From assembly GCF_900091605.1 (NCBI RefSeq), contig NZ_FMCQ01000004.1, forward strand, positions 186,001-250,000: DNA of 64,000 bases, read 5' to 3'. The notes beneath the pieces are model-generated. The model saw only the letters and a list, made by a program, of their open reading frames with translations, ran no database searches and had not been told where the DNA came from. The position numbers and the translations under genes are program-made. This document shows, in pieces, positions 49,189 through 58,904 of this stretch; positions within the stretch are counted from its first letter, which is position 1; the number at the start of each line of letters is the position of its first letter. The stretch comes from Micromonospora tulbaghiae (GTDB lineage: Bacteria; Actinomycetota; Actinomycetes; Mycobacteriales; Micromonosporaceae).

Positions 49189-50295
49189 TCAGCGGGCGAC
49201 CGCCTCGTAGACGAAGTTCAGCAACGCCACGTCGCCGTCGCGGCGGCCGTAGCCGGCCGCGGCCTGGCTCATCGCGTACAGCCGCTGCGGGTCCCGGATC
49301 AGCGGGATCACCGTCCGCTCCACCCAGGCCGGGGTCATCTCGGCGTCGTCGACCAGCAGGCCGCCGCCCGCCTCCACCACCGGCAGCGCGTTGCGCTTCT
49401 GCTCCTGGTTGCTGTGCGGGTAGGGCACGTAGACGGCGGGCAGGCCGATCGCGGCCACCTCGGCGCAGGTCATCGCGCCGCCCCGGGCCAGCATCAGGTC
49501 GGCCGCGGCGTAACCCAGCTCCATCTCGGACAGGTACGGCAGCGTGACGTACGGCACCGGAAGGTCGGTGGGCACGGACACCGGCTCGTTGCGGGCGCCG
49601 ATGACGTGCAGCACCTGCACGCCGTTGCGCGCCAGCTCCTTCGCCGCGCCGGAGACGGCCAGGTTGATCGAGCGGGCGCCCTGCGAGCCACCGGCGACGA
49701 AGAGCACCGGCAGGTCGGGACGGAGTCCGAAGTGGGCGCGGGCGGCGTCACGCAGCGCGACCCGGTCCAGCCCGGCGATGCCCCGGCGCAGCGGCACGCC
49801 CACCACGCGGGCGTCGCGCAGCGCCTCGGCCTGGGCCGGCTGGTGCGGGAAGCCCACCGCGACGTTCTTGGTGAACTTCATCCCGAGCCGGTTCGCCACG
49901 CCCGGCGGCACGTTCACCTCGTGGATGACGATGGGCAGCTCCCGCCGCCACGCGGCCAGGTAACCGGGCACCGAGACGTACCCGCCGAAGCCGACCACGG
50001 CGTCGGCCTGGACCTCGTCGATCACCTTGCCCGCCGCGCGCGCCGCCTTCCACATCCGGTCCGGGGTCCGCACCAGGCTCATGTTGACCGACCGGGGAAG
50101 CTGGTAGGCCGGGATCTGCCGCAGGTCGTAGCCGGCCGGCGGGATCAGCTCGTTCTCCAGCCCCTTCGGTGTGCCCAGACAGGTGATCCGGACGCTCGGG
50201 TCGTGTCGGCGCAGGCAGTCGGCGAAGGCGAGCAGCGGGTAGATGTGCCCGCCCGTACCCCCTCCGCAGAGCACCACCGAACGCAGCGGACCCAT
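49189..50295 (-). CDS. murG: Lipid II synthase (UDP-GlcNAc transferase) MurG
   Basis: MurG transfers GlcNAc onto lipid I at the inner membrane face, giving lipid II. The 368-aa GT-B enzyme shows the N-terminal glycine loop VLCGGGTGGHIYPLLAFAD, GFGGYVSVPGYLAAW, IHEVNVPPGVANRLG, VAGGSQGARSIN, and the UDP-GlcNAc site ARGGAMTCAEVAAIGLPAVYVPYPHSNQEQK in two parts. ATG 50295 shares one base with the ftsW stop (TGATG). Confidence 0.97.
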   Translation of the reverse strand: MGPLRSVVLCGGGTGGHIYPLLAFADCLRRHDPSVRITCLGTPKGLENELIPPAGYDLRQIPAYQLPRSVNMSLVRTPDRMWKAARAAGKVIDEVQADAVVGFGGYVSVPGYLAAWRRELPIVIHEVNVPPGVANRLGMKFTKNVAVGFPHQPAQAEALRDARVVGVPLRRGIAGLDRVALRDAARAHFGLRPDLPVLFVAGGSQGARSINLAVSGAAKELARNGVQVLHVIGARNEPVSVPTDLPVPYVTLPYLSEMELGYAAADLMLARGGAMTCAEVAAIGLPAVYVPYPHSNQEQKRNALPVVEAGGGLLVDDAEMTPAWVERTVIPLIRDPQRLYAMSQAAAGYGRRDGDVALLNFVYEAVAR

Positions 50296-51812
50296 CAGCG
50301 TCTCCTCTCGCTCGCCGCGCCGGAGCGCGCCCGGCCGGGCCGGGCGCCGCGGGGCGCGGCTTCGTCGTCCTGCCGCCGCTGCCGGGACCGGGGCACGGAC
50401 CCTCGGTCGGCCGGGGGCGGCGCCGGCTTACGGCGCCGGCCGGGAAGCGGCGGCAACGGGGCCCACACTAGTCGGACCCATCGGGCGGGCGGACGGGCAT
50501 GCAGCGCTCGCGCCGCGTCCGGCTCCGCGCGGGCGAACGAGGCGAGCATGCCGATCGCGGCGAGCGTCACCACCAGGGCGCTACCGCCGTCGGAGATGAA
50601 CGGCAGCGGCACACCGGTCAGCGGCAGCAGGCCGGTGACGCCACCGATGTTGATGACGGCCTGGCCGACCAGCCAGGCGGTCACGCCGGCGGCGGCGAGC
50701 CGGCGGAACGGGTCCTCGACCCGGCGGGCGATCCGCATCCCGGTGTACGCGAGCACGGCGAACAGCGTCAGGACCACTGTGCAGCCGACCACGCCCAGTT
50801 CCTCGGCGACGATGGCGAAGATGAAGTCGTTGTGCGCCTCGGGCAGGTAGTTCCACTTCAGCGAGCTCTGGCCCAGGCCGACGCCGAACCAGCCGCCGTT
50901 GCCGATCGCGTAGCGGGCCTGCACGAGCTGGTAGCAGTAGTCCAGCTTCTGCTCGAAGCAGGTCTTCGGATCCGGCGGGTCGAGCCACATGGTGAGGCGG
51001 CCGAGCCGGTAGTTGTCCGCGTCCCGGGAGCCGGAGCCGGCGCCGAGCGAGGCGGCGGCCACCAGCAGGCCGATGCCGGCCAGGCCGATCGCGGAGAGCG
51101 CGGCGAAGACCCGGCCCCGCACGCCGGCCGCCCAGAGCAGCCCGACCACGAGCGCCAGCAGGCAGAGCATGCTGCCCAGGTCGTTGAAGCCGACCAGCAC
51201 GAACAGCAGGCCCACCACCGGGAACAGCGGTGTGGCCAGTTCCTTCCACCAGCCCAGCGCGGCGCCCTTGCGGGCCAGCACGTGCGCCGCCCACAGCACC
51301 AGCGCGAACTTCGCCACCTCGACCGGTTGCAGCGAGATCGGCCCGAGGGAGAGCGAGAGGAGTTCGGCCCGCAGCGGCCCGATCGACGTCACCCCGAACA
51401 GCGAGTTGAGCGCGACGAACAGGTTGAGCGTGAGCAGCAGCGCCACCGCCACGCCGAGCGCCGGGCGGCTCACCGCCCGGAACGTGCGCGCGGGCAGCCG
51501 CTGGCAGGCCCAGAACGCGCCGATGCCGATCACCGCGAACACGGCCTGCTTGGTCAGCGACGCGGACGCGTCGCCGCCCTCGGCGAAGTCCTTCACGCTC
51601 GTGGCGGAGAAGACCATGGTGAGGCCGATCAGCAGCAGCAGGCCGGCGCTGGACAGCAGGAGGTAGTACGAGGCCAGCGGCCGGGCCAGCAGGCCGCGCA
51701 GCGCGGCCAGGCCACCGGCCGGATCCCAGCGCGCCGCGGGCGGGTCGGCCGGAGGCGTGGCAGCCGGAGGCGTGGCAGCCGGGGCACGGCGGGCCGGCGG
51801 GTCGCTGGTCAC
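50295..51812 (-). CDS. ftsW: Peptidoglycan glycosyltransferase FtsW (SEDS family)
   Basis: A SEDS polymerase that elongates glycan strands at the septum together with FtsI. The 505-aa protein has ten or so membrane helices (first: YYLLLSSAGLLLLIGLTMVF). The functional loops include LSLGPISLQPVEVAKFALVL, GVGLGQSSLKWNYLPEAHND, FIFAIVAEELG and GVPLPFISDGGSAL. The C-terminus is a long basic tail. I place the start at GTG 51812; longer TTG/GTG starts exist upstream. It lies 94 bp past the hairpin that follows mraY. In most actinobacteria murD would precede it. Confidence 0.95.
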   Translation of the reverse strand: MTSDPPARRAPAATPPAATPPADPPAARWDPAGGLAALRGLLARPLASYYLLLSSAGLLLLIGLTMVFSATSVKDFAEGGDASASLTKQAVFAVIGIGAFWACQRLPARTFRAVSRPALGVAVALLLTLNLFVALNSLFGVTSIGPLRAELLSLSLGPISLQPVEVAKFALVLWAAHVLARKGAALGWWKELATPLFPVVGLLFVLVGFNDLGSMLCLLALVVGLLWAAGVRGRVFAALSAIGLAGIGLLVAAASLGAGSGSRDADNYRLGRLTMWLDPPDPKTCFEQKLDYCYQLVQARYAIGNGGWFGVGLGQSSLKWNYLPEAHNDFIFAIVAEELGVVGCTVVLTLFAVLAYTGMRIARRVEDPFRRLAAAGVTAWLVGQAVINIGGVTGLLPLTGVPLPFISDGGSALVVTLAAIGMLASFARAEPDAARALHARPPARWVRLVWAPLPPLPGRRRKPAPPPADRGSVPRSRQRRQDDEAAPRGARPGRARSGAASERRR

Positions 51813-51905
51813 CTGGATGTCTCGTCCCTCCCCCACAGGCCCATCATGGCCGCTCGACCCGCCCGCCCGTGGCGCAACCGCCCGGTCGGCGTGTCGGAAC
51901 GTGAG

Positions 51906-51942
51906 ACGGCGGGGCTCCGGTGACAATCGGGAGCCCCGCCGT
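51906..51942 (-). terminator. Terminator-like hairpin between mraY and ftsW
   Basis: Perfect 13-bp arms (ACGGCGGGGCTCC, 51906-51918; GGAGCCCCGCCGT, 51930-51942) with an 11-base loop, 16 bp after the mraY stop. It has no U-tract. It splits the dcw cluster into an upstream mraZ-mraY unit and a downstream ftsW-ftsQ unit. The 93 bp from here to the ftsW start would have to hold a promoter, which I could not identify with confidence. Confidence 0.75.
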
Positions 51943-51957
51943 GACGCAGTGGTGCGG

Positions 51958-53085
51958 TCAGCTCACCGCGGCGAGGAACTCGCTGTAGAACAGGCCCAGC
52001 GCGATGGCCACGCCGATACCGGCGATGATCCAGAACCGGACCACGATGTTGACCTCGCTCCAGCCGGCCAGCTCGAAGTGGTGCTGCAACGGCGACATCC
52101 GGAACACGCGCTTGCCGGTGGTGCGGAAGGAGATGATCTGGATGACCACGGACATCGTGATGATCACGAACAGGCCGCCCAGGATCGGCAGCAGCAGGAT
52201 GGTCCGGGTGGACATCGCCATGCCGGCGATCAGGCCGCCCAGCCCGAGCGCCCCGGTGTCGCCCATGAAGATCCGCGCCGGGGACGTGTTCCACCACAGG
52301 AAGCCCACGCAGGCACCGGCCGCCGCACCGGCGATCAGCGCGATCTCCAGCGGGTCGCGCACCGCGTAGCAGTACGACTCGGTGTAGTTCGGGTCGGCGC
52401 ACCAGTGCCGGTACTGCCAGAACGCGATCAGCGCGTACGCCGCGAGCACCATCACCGAGGCGCCGGTGGCCAGGCCGTCGAGACCGTCGGTGAGGTTGAC
52501 ACCGTTGGTGGCCGCCATGACCACCATGATGATGACGATCACCGCGCCGATCTTGCCGATCTCCAGCGCCGGGATGTCCCGGATGAAGCTCAGCGTGGTG
52601 CTGCCCACCGTCTCGGTGTTCGTCGCGTTGCCGCCGGCGTCGGTCATGCTCGACGGGAAGTAGACGGCCACCGCGCCGAACACGGCTCCGACCAGGATCT
52701 GCCCGGCCAGCTTGCCCCGCTTGTTGAGGCCGCCGCTGTGCCGCTTGCGGACCTTCAGGAAGTCGTCGATGAAGCCGACCGCGCCGGAGAACACCATCAG
52801 CCCCAGCAGCACCAGCGCCGTGATGGTCGGCTCGACCTGGGCGATCTGCGCGTCCGGCAGCGTGGTCAGCGCCAGGTGCCCGGCGACGTACGCGATGACC
52901 GTGGCCAGGATGAAGACCACGCCGCCCATCGTCGGCGTGCCCTTCTTGCCCTCGTTGCTGGCGAGCCCGAGGTTCGATCGGATCGGCTGGCCGGCCTTCA
53001 GCCGCGCGAACACCTTGATCGCGATCGGGGTGCAGAACAGCGAGATCAGGAACGCGACCCCGATGGCGACGATGACCGCCCTCAT
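51958..53085 (-). CDS. mraY: Phospho-MurNAc-pentapeptide translocase MraY
   Basis: MraY links phospho-MurNAc-pentapeptide to undecaprenyl phosphate, forming lipid I. The 375-aa ten-helix protein has [14 protein letters not shown], the magnesium motif [22 protein letters not shown] (in part), [26 protein letters not shown] and the [10 protein letters not shown] histidine motif. Its ATG overlaps the murF stop (ATGA). A terminator-like hairpin follows, not murD. Confidence 0.97.
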   Translation of the reverse strand: MRAVIVAIGVAFLISLFCTPIAIKVFARLKAGQPIRSNLGLASNEGKKGTPTMGGVVFILATVIAYVAGHLALTTLPDAQIAQVEPTITALVLLGLMVFSGAVGFIDDFLKVRKRHSGGLNKRGKLAGQILVGAVFGAVAVYFPSSMTDAGGNATNTETVGSTTLSFIRDIPALEIGKIGAVIVIIMVVMAATNGVNLTDGLDGLATGASVMVLAAYALIAFWQYRHWCADPNYTESYCYAVRDPLEIALIAGAAAGACVGFLWWNTSPARIFMGDTGALGLGGLIAGMAMSTRTILLLPILGGLFVIITMSVVIQIISFRTTGKRVFRMSPLQHHFELAGWSEVNIVVRFWIIAGIGVAIALGLFYSEFLAAVS

Positions 53086-54491
53086 GCGGCGCCGCCCTCC
53101 GTCGCACCCTCACCGGCGTCCGCGCGCAGCGCGTCGGCCACCTCCCAGGTCCGGTACCGGGAGCCCTTCACCAGCACCACGTCTCCCGGACGCAGCTCGC
53201 TCCGCAGCACCTCGACGGCCGCCGCCTGATCGGTGAGCAGCACCGACTCTCCTCCCCAATTACCTACCGCTGTCGCGCCCTCGTGGATCGGCGCCGCCGG
53301 CTCGCCCACCACGAGCAGCCGGTCCACTCCCAGTTCGGCCGCGAGCCGGCCGACCTGCTGATGCCCCTCCCGTTCGAAGTCACCCAGCTCGGCCATGTAG
53401 CCGAGCACCGCGACGGTACGCCCGTCGCCGCGCATGCTGGCCAACGCCCGCAGCGCCACGCCGGTGGACGCCGGGTTGGCGTTGTACGAGTCGTCGATCA
53501 CGGTCACCCCGTCGGGACGCTCGAAGACGTCCATCCGGCGGGTCGAGACCAGGCCCAGCTCGTTCAGCGCCGCCGCCAGGTCGGACAGCGGCAGGCCCAG
53601 CTCCCGGCCGACCGCCGCGGCGGCGAGCGAGTTGGAGACCTGGTGCCGGCCGGTCAGCCCGAGCCGCACCGGCGCGCTGCCCTCCGGGGTCACCAGGGTG
53701 TACGAGGGCCGTCCCCGGCCGTCGAGCGTCACGTCCACGGCGCGCACGTCGGCACGCTCCGACTCGCCGTAGCGCACCACCCGGGCGCCGGTACGCGACG
53801 CCATCGCGTCGACCCGCGGGTCGTCGGCGTTGAGCACCGCCAGCCCGTCGTCGGGCAGCGCCTCGACCAGCTCGCCCTTGGCCAGCGCGATGGTCTCCAC
53901 CGAGCCGAACTCGCCCAGGTGCGCCACGCCCACGTTCAGCACCACCGAGATCCGCGGCGGCACCACGTCGCACAGGTAGCGGACGTGCCCGACCCCGCGG
54001 GCGCCCTTCTCCATCACCAGGTAGCGGGTCTCCGGCGTGGCCTGCAACGCGGTGTACGGGTGCCCCAGCTCGTTGTTGAACGAGCCGGGCGGCGCCACCG
54101 TCGGGCCGAGCCGCACCGCCAGCTGGGCGATCAGGTCCTTGGTGGTGGTCTTGCCGGACGAGCCGGTCAGCCCGATCACGGTCAGCCCGGGCAGCCGGTC
54201 CACCACCGCGCGGGCCAGCCGGCCCATCGCGTCGAGCGCGTCGCCGACGAGCACCATCGGCACGCCCGGCACCTCCCGGGTGCCGAGCACCGCGACCGCG
54301 CCGGCCGAGATCGCGCCGGCCGCGTAGTCGTGGCCGTCCACCCGCTCGCCGGGGAAGGCGACGAACAGCCCGCCCGGGCTCACCTTGCGGGAGTCGAACT
54401 CGACCGTGCCGGTGACCCGGGCGTCCGGGTCGGCGCCGGCCAGCCGGCCGTCGACGGCGGCGGCCACCTCGGCCAGCGTCAGCGGGATCAC
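53082..54491 (-). CDS. murF: UDP-MurNAc-tripeptide-D-Ala-D-Ala ligase
   Basis: MurF adds D-Ala-D-Ala to the tripeptide. The 469-aa protein has the ATP loop [15 protein letters not shown], the MurF-type NNELGHPYT motif, [33 protein letters not shown] and [10 protein letters not shown]. Its ATG overlaps the murE stop and its stop overlaps mraY (ATGA in both cases). Confidence 0.97.
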   Translation of the reverse strand: MIPLTLAEVAAAVDGRLAGADPDARVTGTVEFDSRKVSPGGLFVAFPGERVDGHDYAAGAISAGAVAVLGTREVPGVPMVLVGDALDAMGRLARAVVDRLPGLTVIGLTGSSGKTTTKDLIAQLAVRLGPTVAPPGSFNNELGHPYTALQATPETRYLVMEKGARGVGHVRYLCDVVPPRISVVLNVGVAHLGEFGSVETIALAKGELVEALPDDGLAVLNADDPRVDAMASRTGARVVRYGESERADVRAVDVTLDGRGRPSYTLVTPEGSAPVRLGLTGRHQVSNSLAAAAVGRELGLPLSDLAAALNELGLVSTRRMDVFERPDGVTVIDDSYNANPASTGVALRALASMRGDGRTVAVLGYMAELGDFEREGHQQVGRLAAELGVDRLLVVGEPAAPIHEGATAVGNWGGESVLLTDQAAAVEVLRSELRPGDVVLVKGSRYRTWEVADALRADAGEGATEGGAA

Positions 54492-56011
54492 TGCTGACCC
54501 ACCAGGTCACCGAAGCGGGCGCGCAGCGCCGCCGCCAGCTCCACCCGGTCGTCGAACGGCAGCACCTCGCCGCCGATCTCCTGGCCGCGTTCCTGGCCCT
54601 TGCCCAGCACCGCCACCACGTCACCCGGTTCGGCCACCCGGACCGCCTCCTCGATCGCCGCCCGCCGCCCGGGCACCTCGATGACGCGGGCCGGGGTCGC
54701 GGCGGCGTACGCGCCGGTCAGCACCTCGGCCCGGATCGCGGCCGGATCCTCGGTCCGCGGGTTGTCGTCGGTCACCAGCACCACGTCGGCGCCGCGCGCC
54801 GCCACGCCGCCCATCACCGGCCGCTTGCCCCGGTCCCGGTCGCCGCCGGCGCCGAGCACGCAGATCAGCCGGCCTTCGGTCAGGCCGCGCAGCGCGGTGA
54901 GCACCGCCTCGATCGCGTTGGCCTTGTGGGCGTAGTCGACGACGCCGCGTACCGGGGCGTCGCCGCTGACCAGTTCCAGCCGGCCGGGCACGCCGCCGCA
55001 GGCGGCCACACCGCGCGCCGCGGTCCGTGCGTCCACCCCGGCGGCGACCAGCAGGGCGACCGCGAGCAGCGCGTTCGCGACGTTGTGCCCGCCGGGCAGC
55101 GCCACGCCGGTGGGCAGCGTCAGACCGTCCGGCCCGTGCAGCGTGAAGCGCTGCGCGTAGCCCTCGCCGTCGATCCCGTCGGCCCACCAGGTCGCGTCCG
55201 GGTCACCGGCCGCCGAGTAGGTGACGGTGCCCGGCTTGTACAGCGGGCGCAGCGCCGGGTCGTCGTGGTTGAGCACCTCGACCCGGCAGCGGCCGTCGAA
55301 CAGCTTGGCCTTGGCCGCGAAGTAGTCCGCCTCGTCGGCGTGGAAGTCCAGGTGGTCGGAGCCGAAGTTGGTGTAGCCGCCCACGTCGAACCGGACGCCG
55401 CCGACCCGGCCCATGGCGAGGGCGTGGCTGGACACCTCCATGACCACGGTGTCCACCCCGTGCTCGCGGGCCACCGCGAGCATGGCGTGCAGGTCGGTGG
55501 CCTCCGGAGTGGTCCGGACGCTGTCGATCACCAGGTCGCCGAGGCGGGTCTCCACGGTGCCGATCAGCCCGGTGACGTGCCCGGCGGCCCGCAGCCCCGC
55601 CTCGACCAGGTAGCTGGTGGAGGTCTTGCCGGCGGTGCCGGTCACCCCGATCACGGTCAGGCCGGCGGTCGGGTCGCCGTAGACGGTCGCGGCCACCTCG
55701 CCGAGCGCGTCGCGCGGGTCGTCGACCACGACCACGGGCAGGCCGGTCCCGGCTGCGAGCGCCGCGCCGGCCGGGTCGGTCAGCAGGGCCACCGCGCCCG
55801 CCTCGGCGGCAGCGGCGGCGAACTCCGCGCCGTGGCGCCGGGCACCGGGCAGGGCGGCGTACAGGTCGCCGGGGCGTACCTCCTGGGAGGCGTGGGTCAC
55901 GCCGGTGACGGCCAGTTCGGCGGCCTCCTCCGGCGGGGTCGCCGCCACGCGGGCGGCGAGGTCGCCGAGCCGTACGGGACGCACGGTTGTGGGACGTGGA
56001 TTGCCGGGCAC
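54488..56011 (-). CDS. murE: UDP-MurNAc-L-alanyl-D-glutamate-2,6-diaminopimelate ligase
   Basis: MurE adds meso-diaminopimelate to the dipeptide. The 507-aa ligase has GVTGTAGKTSTSYLVEAGL, the carbamylated-lysine region TTPEATDLHAML, MEVSSHALAMGRV, NFGSDHLDFH, YAHKANAIEAVL and the substrate-selecting DDNPRTEDP motif. DNPR indicates diaminopimelate rather than lysine. I favour GTG 56011, which has AGGG nine bases upstream; an upstream GTG at 56050 is also in frame. Confidence 0.96.
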   Translation of the reverse strand: MPGNPRPTTVRPVRLGDLAARVAATPPEEAAELAVTGVTHASQEVRPGDLYAALPGARRHGAEFAAAAAEAGAVALLTDPAGAALAAGTGLPVVVVDDPRDALGEVAATVYGDPTAGLTVIGVTGTAGKTSTSYLVEAGLRAAGHVTGLIGTVETRLGDLVIDSVRTTPEATDLHAMLAVAREHGVDTVVMEVSSHALAMGRVGGVRFDVGGYTNFGSDHLDFHADEADYFAAKAKLFDGRCRVEVLNHDDPALRPLYKPGTVTYSAAGDPDATWWADGIDGEGYAQRFTLHGPDGLTLPTGVALPGGHNVANALLAVALLVAAGVDARTAARGVAACGGVPGRLELVSGDAPVRGVVDYAHKANAIEAVLTALRGLTEGRLICVLGAGGDRDRGKRPVMGGVAARGADVVLVTDDNPRTEDPAAIRAEVLTGAYAAATPARVIEVPGRRAAIEEAVRVAEPGDVVAVLGKGQERGQEIGGEVLPFDDRVELAAALRARFGDLVGQQ

Positions 56012-56102
56012 GGCGTCAGACCCTACCCGGTCGTCCGGTTCCGACCGCACAGCCGCCCCGGTGGTTCGTCGCCACTCACCGATGATGTCCCGCCGTCCCC
56101 GC

Positions 56103-58319
56103 TCAGCGCGGAAAGACCTCGAACTTCGGGGACTTGTTGGTGAGCGACGGCGGCACCCGGTAGTGGCGGAGAGTGAAGCCCATCATCTCCCGGAACGCGG
56201 GCGCGGCGACCGCGCCGCCCCCGCCGCCGGGGCTCCACACGAACACCGCGACGACGTACCGGGGGCTCTCCGCCGGGGCCATGCCGATGAACGAGCCGAC
56301 CTCGCCGGGCTGCTGCTTGCCGCCGTCGTAGCGCAGCCCGGTGCCGGTCTTGCCGGCCACCCGGTAGCCGGGCACGGCCGCGGCCAGCCCGGTCGCCGGG
56401 CCGTCCGGGCCGTCGACGGTGGTGACCGCCTCCATCATCTGACGCAGTGCCGCCGCGTTGGCCGGGCTGAGCACCGATCGGGTGGTGGGCGCCGCGGCGG
56501 GGCTGCGCTTGCCATCCGCGCCGATGGTCTCCTTGACCAGGTGCGGCTGCACGTACGTGCCGTTGTTGGCGATGGTGGCGTACGCGGCGGCCATCTGCAG
56601 CGGGGTGGCGTCCACGCTGTGCCCGATCGGCACCGACCCGTACGCCGAGCCGCTCCACTGGTCCGGCGGGAGCAGCCGGCCCGCGGCCTCACCGGGCATC
56701 CCCTCTCCGGTCGCCTGGCCCAGCCCGAACCGCTTCTGGTAGTCGAAGAGACGGTCCTTGCCCAGCTTCTCGGCGATCTCGATGGTGCCGACGTTGGACG
56801 AGTAGGCGAGCATGCCGGGGATGCTCATGGTGCGGCCGTCGGCCGGATGGGTGTCGCGGAACGTGACGCCGCCGCGGACGATCGTGTTGGCGACCGGGAA
56901 CGTGGTGTCCGGCGTGATCACGCCCTCCTGGAGCGCCGCGCCGTAGGTGATCGCCTTGTGGATCGAGCCCGGGTCGACCACGAACGTCGTGGCCGCGTCG
57001 TCCCGGTCGGCCGGGGAGCCCACCTTGGTGGGGTTGGCCGCGTCGTACGTCGGCTGGCTGGCCTGCGCCAGCACCTCGCCGCTCGGCACCTCGATGATCA
57101 CCGCGGCGCCGACGCTGCCCTTCACCTTGGCCGTCTGCTTCGCCAGGATGCGTTGCGTCATGAACTGGAGGTCCCGGTCGACGGTGAGCTTCAGCGAGCT
57201 GCCCGGCTGCGGCTGGGTGGTGCGGCTGTAGCCGCCCGGGATGGGCGCGGCCAGGTCACCGAGGCCCACCTCGTAGGTCCGCTTGCCGGCCTGCCCGCGC
57301 AGCACGTCGTCGTACTTGGCCTCCAGCCCTTCCAGGCCGTTCATGTCCTGGCTGACGAAGCCGATCAGGTTGGCGGCCAGGTCACCGCCGGGCACCTCGC
57401 GCCGCTCGTCGCGGTGCACGTTGATGCCCGCCAGGTCGAGCGCCATGATCTTCTTCGCGGTGCCGATCTCCACGCCGCGGGCCAGGTAGACGAACTGCAA
57501 CGGGGTGTCGGTGCCGGGCAGCGTGCGCTTGCGCATCTTCTCGGCCAGGTCGGACACGGGCACGCCGAGCAGCGGGGAGAGCAGGCGCGCGGTGGCGAAC
57601 CGGTCCTTGACCCGGGTGGGGTCGGCGAACACGTACCGGGCCTCGACGCTGTGCGCCAGCGGCTCGCCGCCGCGGTCGAGGATCGCCCCGCGCGGGGCCG
57701 GCAGCTCGACCACGGCGAGCCGGTTGGGCAGGCCGCCGTCGGCGTACGCCGGGGTGTCCACGGTCTGGAGGTAGACCAGCCGCACGCCGATGCTGGCGAA
57801 CAACGCCAGCGCCAGCACGGTGCCGAGCCGCAGCCGCCGGCGCGGGTCGCCGAGTCGCGGTGGCCGGCGCGGCTTGCGTACCGGCCGGCGGGGCTGGGCG
57901 GCCGGGCGGCGCGGCTGGGACCGGCGGCGCGGCGGCGGCGCGTCCTCGTCGTCGTCGTCGAACGGTTCCCGCACCGGCCGGGACGAGACGGTCCGCACCA
58001 CGCCGGCCCGGCCGCCCGCGGCGGTGGACCGGCGGCCGGACCGGGCGCCGTCGGTCACGGGCTCGCGCGTGCCGGCCCGCCCGGCCCGGCCGCCGTCGAG
58101 CACCTGCAACGCGGGCCGGAACGGGTCGCCGGACCGGTTGCTGCGGGGGGTACGCCGTTGCTCGGCGCCGCCGCCCTCGCGCACGGTCCGCCCCCGCGGG
58201 GTGTACGCGCGGGCGTCGGAGATCCCGCCGAGGCCCGGCTCGCGCGGCTCCGACCCCCGCGACGATCCGCGCCGGGAGCCTGTGGCGTCCCGGCGCGGAT
58301 CATCCGATCTCGGCGGCAT
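56103..58319 (-). CDS. ftsI: Penicillin-binding protein FtsI/PBP3 (septal transpeptidase)
   Basis: A 738-aa class B PBP. An unusually long disordered cytoplasmic region (about 170 residues, Arg/Gly/Pro-rich with a DDDDEDAPPPRRR stretch) precedes one membrane helix (LGTVLALALFASIGVRLVYL). Next are the pedestal domain (RGAILDRGGEPLAHSV) and the transpeptidase domain. The active-site triad motifs are SIHK (in VDPGSIHKAITYG), SSN (YSSNVGT) and KTG (VAGKTGTG). SIHK replaces the frequent STFK/STMK form, while the catalytic Ser and Lys are kept. It is four bases from ftsL. Confidence 0.95.
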   Translation of the reverse strand: MPPRSDDPRRDATGSRRGSSRGSEPREPGLGGISDARAYTPRGRTVREGGGAEQRRTPRSNRSGDPFRPALQVLDGGRAGRAGTREPVTDGARSGRRSTAAGGRAGVVRTVSSRPVREPFDDDDEDAPPPRRRSQPRRPAAQPRRPVRKPRRPPRLGDPRRRLRLGTVLALALFASIGVRLVYLQTVDTPAYADGGLPNRLAVVELPAPRGAILDRGGEPLAHSVEARYVFADPTRVKDRFATARLLSPLLGVPVSDLAEKMRKRTLPGTDTPLQFVYLARGVEIGTAKKIMALDLAGINVHRDERREVPGGDLAANLIGFVSQDMNGLEGLEAKYDDVLRGQAGKRTYEVGLGDLAAPIPGGYSRTTQPQPGSSLKLTVDRDLQFMTQRILAKQTAKVKGSVGAAVIIEVPSGEVLAQASQPTYDAANPTKVGSPADRDDAATTFVVDPGSIHKAITYGAALQEGVITPDTTFPVANTIVRGGVTFRDTHPADGRTMSIPGMLAYSSNVGTIEIAEKLGKDRLFDYQKRFGLGQATGEGMPGEAAGRLLPPDQWSGSAYGSVPIGHSVDATPLQMAAAYATIANNGTYVQPHLVKETIGADGKRSPAAAPTTRSVLSPANAAALRQMMEAVTTVDGPDGPATGLAAAVPGYRVAGKTGTGLRYDGGKQQPGEVGSFIGMAPAESPRYVVAVFVWSPGGGGGAVAAPAFREMMGFTLRHYRVPPSLTNKSPKFEVFPR

Positions 58320-58322
58320 GAC

Positions 58323-58904
58323 TCAGCCTCCGTTGCCCTGCTGGCTGGTGACCGACGGGGCGCCCTGCGCGGGGTGCGGCACCCCGATGGTCTGCCCGTC
58401 CGGCAGCCGGATGTAGGCCGGGTCCTCGGACTCGACCAGGCCGAGCCGCCGGGCGTTGGCGGTCAGGTTGCCGGGCGCCTTCTGCTCGGCGATCTCCTTC
58501 TTCAGCTCCTGCTCGTCCACGTCCAGCTTGGCCTGCTGCTGCTGGAGCTTCTCCAGCTTGAACGCGTTCTCGTTGATCTTGGTGTTGACCGCCAGGATGC
58601 CCAGCACTCCACCGACCACCAGCACCAGGATCAGCGCGACGAACGGAGCCCGGGGCACCCGGATCGGCGCCGGCGGGGCGACCCGCAGGCGCGGCGCCGG
58701 CGCACCGGTGACCCGGGTACGCTCGGCCGGCCGCAGGGCGGCGGTGCCCTGCGTCGGGAACTCGCGCGCCCCCCGGCCGCGAGTCGCCTCCCGGCGGTCG
58801 GTCGCCGTCGTGTCCCGCGTGGTGCGCTGCGCCGCGGTCCGGCCCCCCGACCGCGGTGCGCGCTGCCCGACGGCTCCCCGGCCGTCGCGCTTCTCGACGT
58901 TCAT
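58323..58904 (-). CDS. ftsL: FtsL-like septum protein
   Basis: A 193-aa bitopic protein at the ftsL position. It has a basic cytoplasmic half (about 85 residues), one membrane helix ([19 protein letters not shown]) and a coiled coil ([20 protein letters not shown], then [16 protein letters not shown]). An [19 protein letters not shown] tail follows, which resembles DivIC/FtsL ends. FtsL works with FtsQ to activate FtsW/FtsI. Its ATG overlaps the rsmH stop (ATGA). Sequence conservation in FtsL is weak, so position carries much of the call. Confidence 0.9.
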   Translation of the reverse strand: MNVEKRDGRGAVGQRAPRSGGRTAAQRTTRDTTATDRREATRGRGAREFPTQGTAALRPAERTRVTGAPAPRLRVAPPAPIRVPRAPFVALILVLVVGGVLGILAVNTKINENAFKLEKLQQQQAKLDVDEQELKKEIAEQKAPGNLTANARRLGLVESEDPAYIRLPDGQTIGVPHPAQGAPSVTSQQGNGG

